Of a stretch of 46,628 bases of DNA, positions 39,050 to 46,628 are shown piece by piece. Location: assembly GCA_027942475.1 (NCBI GenBank), contig JAQFVP010000005.1, forward strand, positions 12,439 through 59,066. The letters are read 5' to 3'. The notes below the pieces were generated by a model. That model saw nothing but the letters and a program-made list of their open reading frames with translations, was not told the origin of the DNA and did no database searches. The stretch's first letter is position 1. Every line of letters begins with the position of its first letter. A program made the position numbers and the translations under genes. Source of the DNA: Simkania sp. (lineage in GTDB: Bacteria > Chlamydiota > Chlamydiia > Chlamydiales > Simkaniaceae).

Positions 39050-39080
39050 TTTAGAGGATATTTTTCAAATATCCTCTAAA
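39050..39080 (-). terminator. Perfect 14-bp stem hairpin, likely rho-independent terminator for the 39152..39700 gene
   Basis: TTTAGAGGATATTT-ttc-AAATATCCTCTAAA; on the minus strand followed by TATTCTTTTT. Confidence 0.65.
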
Positions 39081-39151
39081 CTAACTCCCCTTCTTCTCAT
39101 ATAGCTATCTTAGATTATTTGACAAAAGCTCACGAAACGCTCTGTCGGGAA

Positions 39152-39700
39152 TTATAAATTAAAATCTGTCGGGAGGGCATTCTTAACTGCTGCCCCAACA
39201 TTTTCTGACATTGCTGCCCCAACATTCTCCGACGCTTTTGTTACTATCGGAACGATGTGTTTAAACATCCATTTTGAAGCTTCCGCACTTATTTGTTCCC
39301 TAAATGGGGGATAAAATATAAATAAGAGAGTCCCCACGCTAATTGTTGTAACTACTGCTCCAAATGTTAACACTGCAATGTCTTTTGATATTTTAGATGT
39401 TCCTTTAACTGTGTTGGCAAAAGTTTCAATAGCAACCTTGGGGAGTATAAAAGCATAACGCAGAAATTCCATTGGTCTAGACTCTTGTCTTAAAACAGGG
39501 ACGGTTTTATCTTTGGTAGTTTGAATTGGTGTCCCATCACCTATTTGGATTGTTGCATCTGCCTCTTCTACAAATGCATCGCACTTTTGATAGGTATCAT
39601 GTGTTTTTTGATCTGTTGGGTTCATTAGTGATTGATCCCTCACCCAAACCTGGTTATTGTCTGCTAATGGTGAAGATACACAATTTATTGGAGCTGTCAT
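39152..39700 (-). CDS. Hypothetical orphan membrane protein with small C-terminal direct repeat
   Basis: 182 aa; hydrophobic segment DIAVLTFGAVVTTISVGTLLFIFYPPF; C-terminal SENVGAAMSENVGAAV repeat; AAGG RBS-like upstream, terminator downstream. Confidence 0.6.
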   Translation of the reverse strand: MTAPINCVSSPLADNNQVWVRDQSLMNPTDQKTHDTYQKCDAFVEEADATIQIGDGTPIQTTKDKTVPVLRQESRPMEFLRYAFILPKVAIETFANTVKGTSKISKDIAVLTFGAVVTTISVGTLLFIFYPPFREQISAEASKWMFKHIVPIVTKASENVGAAMSENVGAAVKNALPTDFNL

Positions 39701-40001
39701 AATTTAAAACCTTATTTATTTGAAATTTAATTTTTTAAAAAGATTGAGAATACCTTATAATCAAAGAGCAATTAAGTCAATTAACTATTCCCCCTCCTCA
39801 AGCAGGTTTTTCAAGAGCAAATGAACAGCATCTTCGACTATTTGGTCAACACGATTTTTAGGATATTGCTTTCTGCAGGATTAAGGTTCCTAAGAGCTTC
39901 TTCTCCACCTATTTCCTACAGCCCCCTAAAGCGATAAAAGAGTTGCATTATTTTGGTTTAATATTATAATTTAAACGCATTAAAAAAAATTTGGTTGAAA
40001 A

Positions 40002-40241
40002 ATGAACTCTAGCAAAATTTCTTCGGAATCAGCTCCGCAATCTTCAAATTCGTCCTCTTCTACAAACCACCCTAATCGAAATACTAAGGAATACTGGCAG
40101 ATGGTAGATCCCGATGGAAGGATGAGAACTCTCGACCCACGTATGAGACAAGCTTATAAGTCCTCCGTTCGTCCTGATCAATCCAGCAAACCTGATCAAT
40201 CCAGCAAACCTGATCGACCCGGTAGCTGCATCATATCGTGA
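40002..40241 (+). CDS. Hypothetical 79-aa Ser/Pro-rich protein with C-terminal CaaX-like CIIS
   Basis: MNSSKISSESAPQSSNSSSSTNHPNRNTKEYWQMVDPDGRMRTLDPRMRQAYKSSVRPDQSSKPDQSSKPDRPGSCIIS*. No strong RBS seen; coding status uncertain. Confidence 0.5.
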   Translation: MNSSKISSESAPQSSNSSSSTNHPNRNTKEYWQMVDPDGRMRTLDPRMRQAYKSSVRPDQSSKPDQSSKPDRPGSCIIS

Positions 40242-40658
40242 TAAATTACTTACCTAAGCTACTTCCCGGTTAAAGCCGGAGGCTTAAGTGGGGCGCCATC
40301 TGCTTGAGAATTGGAGATTTTCTTCCGTGAAAAAAGAACTGATCCCTTGTTTCTCGGTAAACACAGGCGGGTGGCACTTGCTAAAATGGGAGGAGCTTAA
40401 GCTTACCCAAAAAAAGTGGCCGCATCACTCTTACGCAATCACCTGCCTTTGCCCATGGGTAGGCTTAAATCAAAATTCAAATAGGTTTAGGTCTATTCAT
40501 ACAAATTGCTCGCACGCTTCGTAAAACGCAAGTATGGTTAACCTCATCTATTCCCACTTAAAAAAATGCAATCTGTGCTTTGTAAAAAGCATATTTTTTT
40601 GACTCCAATAGATAGAGGTAATCTGCTATTATCGGAAAAAAATACAAAAGGAAATCTG

Positions 40659-41690
40659 ATGTCCCAGCTAGAAAATGAAGCCAAGAAAAAAGCACTCGAA
40701 CTTGCTATTTCTCATATCGAAAAGCAATTTGGAGAAGGGGCTATTATGTCCTTGGGTAATCATTCATTAAAAAGACAAATTAGTACTATTTCGACGGGGG
40801 CTATTTCACTTGATTTAGCTCTGGGAATTGGGGGAGTCCCCCTAGGGCGGGTCGTTGAAATCTATGGTCCTGAATCATCTGGCAAGTCTACGCTCGCTAC
40901 ACATGTGGTGTCGAACTGCCAAAAAAAGGGAGGAACAGCTGCTTATATTGATGCAGAGCATGCGCTCGACCCCGTCTACGTAAACAAAATCGGCGTGAAT
41001 TTAAACAAACTCATGATTTCACAACCAGACTGCGGAGAAGATGCGTTAAACATTGCCGAAATGCTCGCACGCTCTAATGCTGTTGACTTGATTGTGATTG
41101 ATTCGGTCGCTGCCCTCGTTCCAAAATCGGAGCTCGAGGGGGAAATCGGTGACACCCACGTCGGTTTGCAAGCGCGGCTCATGTCCCAGGCACTGCGCAA
41201 GCTCACTGCCACACTTTCAAAGAGCAAAACGTGCGCGATCTTCATCAATCAAATTCGGGAAAAAATCAACGTCATGTTCGGAAATCCCGAAACCACCTCA
41301 GGTGGGCGCGCTTTAAAGTTTTACTCATCTATTCGGATGGACATTCGTCGTATTTCCTCCCTCAAAGGTCCCGATAATCTCGATGTGGGCAATCGGGTTA
41401 AAGTAAAAGTTGTGAAAAATAAACTCGCTCCCCCCTTTCGGGTCGCTGAGTTTGACATTTTATTTAACGAAGGTATTTCACACACTGGATCCCTTATTGA
41501 CCTCGGAGTCGAGCACTGTGTTGTCGAAAAGAAAGGGGCTTGGTACAGTTACCAAGGGAATCAGTTGGGCCAAGGCAAAGAAACAACACGTGAAATGCTA
41601 AAATCCCACCCAAAGTTAGCAGATGAAATCGAAACGCAAATTTTGGAAAAAGTAGGGCAAGTTAAGAAGGAAAAGCAGGCACTAACTTAG
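40659..41690 (+). CDS. recA: Recombinase RecA
   Basis: 343 aa from ATG 40659 (aaaGGAaatctg upstream); track ORF has a 31-codon upstream extension. [82 protein letters not shown]. Confidence 0.99.
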   Translation: MSQLENEAKKKALELAISHIEKQFGEGAIMSLGNHSLKRQISTISTGAISLDLALGIGGVPLGRVVEIYGPESSGKSTLATHVVSNCQKKGGTAAYIDAEHALDPVYVNKIGVNLNKLMISQPDCGEDALNIAEMLARSNAVDLIVIDSVAALVPKSELEGEIGDTHVGLQARLMSQALRKLTATLSKSKTCAIFINQIREKINVMFGNPETTSGGRALKFYSSIRMDIRRISSLKGPDNLDVGNRVKVKVVKNKLAPPFRVAEFDILFNEGISHTGSLIDLGVEHCVVEKKGAWYSYQGNQLGQGKETTREMLKSHPKLADEIETQILEKVGQVKKEKQALT

Positions 41691-42555
41691 AGACTAATTC
41701 CTGAAATTCAGGGGTGAAAATACCGAGATCCCTCATTGTTTGTTCAAAGCACAAGATCTCTTTCTCTAGCAAAGCATAGGATTTCTCCTCTCCGAGATGC
41801 GCTACAATATTCAAAGAATTTTCAAACTTTCCGTCCTCATTTTTGTCTCGAAAATCGTCTGCTATTTGGAAAGCCATCCCAAAGTGATAGGCGGCTTTTT
41901 TCACCTTTTCCACTTGGGAGATTTTTCCCCCTCCACACAAAAACCCGAGCAAAAAAGAAAGTTCAAATAGGGTAATTGTCTTCATTTCGATCACTTGGCA
42001 GATGTCCAAAAGATCCTTTCCCATAGGAAAAAGATCGAGGAATTGACCCCCAGTTGCTCCGAGCAATCCGGCTCCTTTTGTCGCACAGGAAAGGAGAATG
42101 TGTCCCACCTCTTTTGTACATCGGATCATGATCTTTTGGATCATTTCAAAGGCCTGATTCAAAAGGGCATAGCTCGCCAAAACAGCCACAGCTTCACCAA
42201 ACACCTTGTGGGTTGAGAGATTTCCCCTCCGATAATCATCATTGTCCATACAGGGAAGATCATCGGCGATAAGAGAGGATGTATGAAAAAATTCTACACA
42301 AAGAGAAGCATCAAGAGGCGCTTTTTTTACACCTAAGGATTGGGAAATAATCAAAACAGTAATGGGACGCACCCTTTTTCCCCCATTTAAAAGAGCGTAT
42401 TCGCAAGCATCTCTCAAAAAATTTTTATCACATAAATTGGGTATAAAATTTCTTAAATAGCTTTCAAATTGATTTTTGTAAACGCTAACGAGCGAGTGAT
42501 GGGACAGAAAATACCTCCGATGTAACATTAGAATGAGAAATTGAGGTGGGTACAC
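41662..42555 (-). CDS. ispA: Polyprenyl (geranyl/farnesyl-type) diphosphate synthase
   Basis: 297 aa: [64 protein letters not shown]. 3' end overlaps recA convergently by 29 bp; start uncertain. Confidence 0.92.
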   Translation of the reverse strand: MYPPQFLILMLHRRYFLSHHSLVSVYKNQFESYLRNFIPNLCDKNFLRDACEYALLNGGKRVRPITVLIISQSLGVKKAPLDASLCVEFFHTSSLIADDLPCMDNDDYRRGNLSTHKVFGEAVAVLASYALLNQAFEMIQKIMIRCTKEVGHILLSCATKGAGLLGATGGQFLDLFPMGKDLLDICQVIEMKTITLFELSFLLGFLCGGGKISQVEKVKKAAYHFGMAFQIADDFRDKNEDGKFENSLNIVAHLGEEKSYALLEKEILCFEQTMRDLGIFTPEFQELVSKLVPAFPS

Positions 42556-43174
42556 AAATTTTTGTATTTTTCCTCAACAGCAGTCCTGGATTGAGGACTA
42601 CATGGCACCCAATTTGCGAAAGGTCTCCCACTATAGCACCGAATTTATTCATTCCCGTCTTAAATTTTTTTTCACCAATCCGTACACAAATAGCCTTTTT
42701 ATCCAAACGGGAGTTTGCACAAGTAGCAAATGCTCCCATATTCACCCCGTTTCCCAAAATGGAATCCCCAACATAGTTAAAATGGGACACCTTTACTTGC
42801 TGAAGCAATATAGTAGATTTGATTTCCACGCCGTGTCCAATGACGCAATTGTCTCCCGTCACGAGGTGTGAGCGAATATAACTATTGCGGCGCAACTGAC
42901 AATTTTTCCCGATAATACAAGGGCCTTGGATATAAACCCCAGGCTCCAAAGTTGTGCCTTTGCCAATCGAGATTTTTTGGGGATTTTTTAAAATGGTACC
43001 AGGGGGAATATCACAATCAATTGCCCCGAGAGTAGCCCCATCTAAATAACTTTTGAGCTCGTTGAGCGCATTCCAAACGGGCTGATTGATCTTAAAGAGG
43101 AAAGAGTGCTCAAACGATTTGAGACAAAAAAAACCCTCGTGTGAAACACCATCCATGAGGATGAGTTTAATCAA
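42485..43174 (-). CDS. GlmU-like left-handed beta-helix protein (sugar-nucleotidyl/acyltransferase C-terminal type)
   Basis: 229 aa with hexapeptide-repeat character (IGKGTTLEPGVYIQGPCIIGKNCQLRRNSYIRSHLVTGDNCVIGHGVEIKST...); beside ispA as in Chlamydia. Confidence 0.78.
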   Translation of the reverse strand: MIKLILMDGVSHEGFFCLKSFEHSFLFKINQPVWNALNELKSYLDGATLGAIDCDIPPGTILKNPQKISIGKGTTLEPGVYIQGPCIIGKNCQLRRNSYIRSHLVTGDNCVIGHGVEIKSTILLQQVKVSHFNYVGDSILGNGVNMGAFATCANSRLDKKAICVRIGEKKFKTGMNKFGAIVGDLSQIGCHVVLNPGLLLRKNTKICVPTSISHSNVTSEVFSVPSLAR

Positions 43175-43410
43175 AAAGTGAGCAAATCTTCAAGTAAGAA
43201 TATTATTTTATAGTAAATATTTCCTCTTCTTCTTGGGCTGTGGATTTGTTGACAAACCCCTATTTTAGGGGGAGAGATCAATGTTCGTACTATTGTTAAA
43301 AAGTTGGTAATTTGTCGATAAATCGATCCTTTTTTCTACAGTGAACATTCTACTGTGATTGCGCAAACAGGTTATGAACAACTTTTTCCACATAAAAATA
43401 GTGAGAAGTT

Positions 43411-43485
43411 TCTGGGTGAGAGGATTCGAACCTCCGACCCCTTGCACCCCATGCAAGTGCGCTGGCCAAGCTGCGCTACACCCAG
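43411..43485 (-). tRNA. tRNA-Pro (anticodon GGG)
   Basis: Minus-strand CTGGGTGTAGCGCAGCTTGGCCAGCGCACTTGCATGGGGTGCAAGGGGTCGGAGGTTCGAATCCTCTCACCCAGA; complete cloverleaf. Confidence 0.97.
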
Positions 43486-43703
43486 AAATGAAAGAACATC
43501 TTAGAAATAGGCGAAGAATTTTGTCAATCAAGATGCTCTCTTGCGCCCAACTTTATATCTCGATGTTCTTTTTTTCGAAGAGTGTATTTTACTAATTTTC
43601 TTTCTAATACACATAAAATGTGAATTAATAATATTATTATAATAATTGGAAGGGGTATTTTATTGTTATGTTAAATGAGAAGTCATTTTGAAAAAATACG
43701 TAA

Positions 43704-45344
43704 TTACATCCAACCTTCAACAATTGGGTAGCGGCGCCCTATTCCAAACGATTTTTTGGAAACCCGCAAGATGGGAGGTCCTTGCTCCCTTTTGTACTCT
43801 GCATCGTGGATTTTTTTGACAATTTTGAAAACCAGATTTTTTTCAATATAATATTTTTCTGCAATTTCTCCGACTGAGAGGTAGTCTTCGACGTAACCTT
43901 GTAAAACATTATCGATTATTTCATACTCGGGAAGAGAGTCCAAATCCACTTGGGATGGACTGAGCTCTGCAGAAGGGGGGCGCTCGATGATCGATTTGAA
44001 AATTATTTCCTTTCCCTCTGATTCGTTGATGTATTGACAAAGGTCATACACTCTGGTTTTCATAACATCTGCAATCACTCCGAGACCACCGCACATATCT
44101 CCATACAAAGTAGAATAACCAGTTGCAATTTCGCTTTTGTTGCCCGTGTTGAGAAGAATGTAGCCATGTTTATTCGACAAAGCCATCAAGAGGATACCCC
44201 GAATGCGCGCTTGTAGATTTTCTTCTGTCACACCGTGGTTTTTTTGATGAAAGTGAGGTGTAAGCAGATCCAGGAAATGAAAAAACAGTGGATCAATGGG
44301 AATTTCTTTGTACTGTATTCCGAAATGCTTGGCCAAATTTTTGGCATCCTTTTTAGAGCCTTCAGAAGAATAGGTAGAGGGCATGCTGACTGCCAATACG
44401 TTCTCTTTGCCCAAAGCTTTCATGGCAATATACGCAACAAGGGCTGAGTCAATCCCACCTGAAATTCCCAGGCATGCTCGCGTAAAATCAGATTTGATAA
44501 AGTAGTCTTTTACTCCCATAATCAGTGCCTGCAAAAGATCTTGCATGTGATTATAAGTGAAAGAACAGGGGCATATTTTTGCATGGAGCTCGACGAGCAT
44601 TCTATCTTCACAAAAACCTTTAGCCAAATGGCAGAGTTTTCCCTCTTTGTTGACATAGATACTATACCCATCAAAAATGATCTGCCCATTGGCACCTACT
44701 TGACAGCACAAAATAGTGGGACAACCTAAAGTTTTGCTCACTTTGGAACAAATTTCGATACGAATGTTGGGCTTTTGAAAGTGATAGGGGGAAGCCGATA
44801 AGTTGACCACAAGATCTGGGTGCAATGACTGAAGAGCTAAAATAGGGTCCTCATCATATCTATACGCATCAATATATCCCCCATGTTTCCAAATATCTTC
44901 ACAAATTGTGACGCCCACTTTTTTCCCCTCAATTTCCCAAATGCGAGAGATGTGTCCGGGTTCAAAATAGCGACTTTCATCAAAAACATCGTAATTGGGA
45001 AGCAAATGTTTGTCCTGAAATCCGATGATCTTCCCATGCCGAATGATTGCTGCGCTGTTATACAAAGATTTTTTCCCTTTTGATACCGAAAGACGAACCA
45101 CTCCCACAATCACCGTCAGACCAAAGGAAGAGTGTGCAATCCGCTCTAATGAGAGGTTGATTGCTTCAAGAAATGTGTGGTGATACAAAAGATCTTGCGG
45201 TGGGTATCCGCAGATGGATAGCTCTGGAAAAAGGACTAAATGAGCCCCCAGCACTCGCGCTTTTTCCACTTCTTGTACAATTTTCTCTGTATTTTGGTTT
45301 AAAGCCCCTACAATTGGGTTGAGCTGTGCGACTACTATTTTCAT
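43704..45344 (-). CDS. nadE: Glutamine-dependent NAD+ synthetase (nitrilase + NadE domains)
   Basis: MKIVVAQLNPIVGALNQNTEKIV, LVLFPELSICGYPPQDLLY, VGVTICEDIWK, then ACLGISGGIDSALVAYIAMKALG, LNTGNKSEIATGYSTLYGDMCGGLGVIADVMKT. Confidence 0.97.
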   Translation of the reverse strand: MKIVVAQLNPIVGALNQNTEKIVQEVEKARVLGAHLVLFPELSICGYPPQDLLYHHTFLEAINLSLERIAHSSFGLTVIVGVVRLSVSKGKKSLYNSAAIIRHGKIIGFQDKHLLPNYDVFDESRYFEPGHISRIWEIEGKKVGVTICEDIWKHGGYIDAYRYDEDPILALQSLHPDLVVNLSASPYHFQKPNIRIEICSKVSKTLGCPTILCCQVGANGQIIFDGYSIYVNKEGKLCHLAKGFCEDRMLVELHAKICPCSFTYNHMQDLLQALIMGVKDYFIKSDFTRACLGISGGIDSALVAYIAMKALGKENVLAVSMPSTYSSEGSKKDAKNLAKHFGIQYKEIPIDPLFFHFLDLLTPHFHQKNHGVTEENLQARIRGILLMALSNKHGYILLNTGNKSEIATGYSTLYGDMCGGLGVIADVMKTRVYDLCQYINESEGKEIIFKSIIERPPSAELSPSQVDLDSLPEYEIIDNVLQGYVEDYLSVGEIAEKYYIEKNLVFKIVKKIHDAEYKREQGPPILRVSKKSFGIGRRYPIVEGWM

Positions 45345-45486
45345 CAAACGGGAAATTAGCAAAGACTGAGAAAAAGGGAAACTGTTTTATCGAGGGGCTT
45401 TGCCTTTTATTCTTTGTGAAATAAACCAAAAGATTGCATGCTAAGCATGTAACTTGCTTGAAACCTATATTAAGATAAACAAATTC

Positions 45487-46628
45487 ATGTGCTCACTTGC
45501 TCCTGTTGACCAAAACAGACTTTTTCCATCTTTTGAACCCTCCATAGAAAGCAGCTTTTCTTTGCATGCACCTCATTGCAACTGGGAAAAAGACGAGTTT
45601 TTAGATTCTCCTTTTTTCTTACCTCTCCGTGCAAAAATGGCTCCGTATCATCTTCCTTTTTCTGAAGGGGAAAACAAAGACGGCTGTGAGTCTTTTGCCT
45701 ATGCTGCTTTAGTGAAAAAAAATGGGATGCCGAGCTCCCCTTCCCCGACCATTCGAAAGAAGAAAAGCAAAAGGGCAGAGGCATCGTTTCAGTTTCACAA
45801 AGAGTATATCAAAAAGAGGGTAGAGGAAACTGCATCCGAATCTGTATCGACAAAAAAGCTGCTCGAAGAAATCAAAGCCAAGGGATATGAAGGAACGCTC
45901 AGAACAGTGCAGACATTCGTATCGCTCCTTAAAGAGAAGCAAGGGGCCGGAGCATCATTTCGGTTTCACAAAGAGTATATCAAAAAGAGGGTAGAAGAAT
46001 CTGTATCCAAATATGTGCCGCCAAGACAACTTTTTGAAGAAATTAGGGCGAATGGGTATTTAGGGGCGTATAGTACGGTAGTAACATTCGTATCGCTCCT
46101 TAGAGAAAAAAAAGGGGCCGAAGCATCACTTCAGTTTCATAAAGAGTATATCAGAAAGAGAATGGAGGAAACTGCATCCAAATATGTACCGCCAAGGCAA
46201 CTGCTCGAAGAAATCAAAGCCAAGGGATATCGAGGAACGCTTAGAATGATACAGACATTCGTATCGATGATCCGTACGAGCAGGTCACCCGAGGCATCGT
46301 TTCAGTTTCACAAAAAGTACATAACAAAGAAGGTAGAGGAAGTCATACCTGAATCTGTATCGGTAAGAAAATTATTTGAAGAAATTCAGGTAAGCGGGTA
46401 TCTAGGATCGTATGATACGGTCAGAGCATTCGTATCGACCCTTAGAGAGAAGAAAAACCAAAGGGCAGAAGAATCATTTCAGTTTCACAAAGAGTACATA
46501 ACAAAGCGGCTAGAGGAAGCCATATCCGAATCTGTATCTCCAAGACAACTTTTTGAAGAGATTAAGGCAAATGGGTATCTGGGGGCGTTTAGTACAGTCA
46601 GAGCATTCGTATCGACCATTCGGGAAAA
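45487..46628 (+). CDS. Tandem-repeat protein of IS21/ISL3-transposase-like HTH units (C-terminus beyond window)
   Basis: Not in the ORF track (no stop before window end). ATG 45487: MCSLAPVDQNRLFPSFEPS...TIRKKKSKRAEAS then repeats (FQFHKEYIKKRVEE..SESVS.RQLFEEIKA.GYLG..STVRAFVS.LRE) starting at 45787, 45958, 46129, 46300 and 46477. Confidence 0.8.
   Translation, partial: MCSLAPVDQNRLFPSFEPSIESSFSLHAPHCNWEKDEFLDSPFFLPLRAKMAPYHLPFSEGENKDGCESFAYAALVKKNGMPSSPSPTIRKKKSKRAEASFQFHKEYIKKRVEETASESVSTKKLLEEIKAKGYEGTLRTVQTFVSLLKEKQGAGASFRFHKEYIKKRVEESVSKYVPPRQLFEEIRANGYLGAYSTVVTFVSLLREKKGAEASLQFHKEYIRKRMEETASKYVPPRQLLEEIKAKGYRGTLRMIQTFVSMIRTSRSPEASFQFHKKYITKKVEEVIPESVSVRKLFEEIQVSGYLGSYDTVRAFVSTLREKKNQRAEESFQFHKEYITKRLEEAISESVSPRQLFEEIKANGYLGAFSTVRAFVSTIRE
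45787..46628 (+). repeat. Coding tandem repeat, 171-177 bp period, 5 units visible
   Basis: Repeat starts 45787/45958/46129/46300/46477: spacing 171, 171, 171, 177 bp, each beginning with (T/C)TT-C(A/G)G-TTT-CA(C/T)-AAA. Confidence 0.9.

Noticed and set aside
40288-40524. 78-aa ORF upstream of recA
   Set aside because: GTG start within a hairpin region, no family similarity recognisable; treated as non-coding.
43257-43271. CCCCTA-ttt-TAGGGG hairpin
   Set aside because: Short 6-bp stem and only a weak T-run; could terminate tRNA-Pro on the minus strand but not strong enough to annotate.

Overview
The window looks like a chromosomal segment from a Chlamydiae-like (Parachlamydiales-type) obligate intracellular bacterium. 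The main evidence is a very long GreA with an N-terminal extension, a two-domain ThyX, a thrS-parA-pGP6-D-like cluster, a gspD-E-F-G-pseudopilin operon, a tyrB-mreC pair next to tRNA-Ala, and an ispA / GlmU-like pair. Most of the window is housekeeping: oppA fragment, NlpC/P60, YacP/NYN, RdgB, GreA, SlyD, ThyX, TyrP, UvrB, ThrS, MutY, Glk, RecA, IspA, NadE, tRNA-Ala(GGC) and tRNA-Pro(GGG). The accessory content with most interest is: (1) an ORF missing from the supplied track, open at the right edge (45487..end), made of at least five 57-59 aa tandem repeats resembling the helix-turn-helix segment of IS21/ISL3-type transposases; (2) a 79-aa orphan protein ending in CIIS, a eukaryotic-type CaaX prenylation motif, after an 18-bp tandem repeat; (3) two tandem secreted MORN/YwqK-repeat paralogs directly downstream of the type II secretion operon, with a decayed gspG fragment between them; (4) two overlapping CDP-glycerol glycerophosphotransferase-like paralogs; (5) pseudopilins without the usual Gly at -1; (6) an AT-rich intergenic stretch with clustered DnaA-box-like 9-mers. 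All calls come from reading the sequence and supplied translations; no database search was run.
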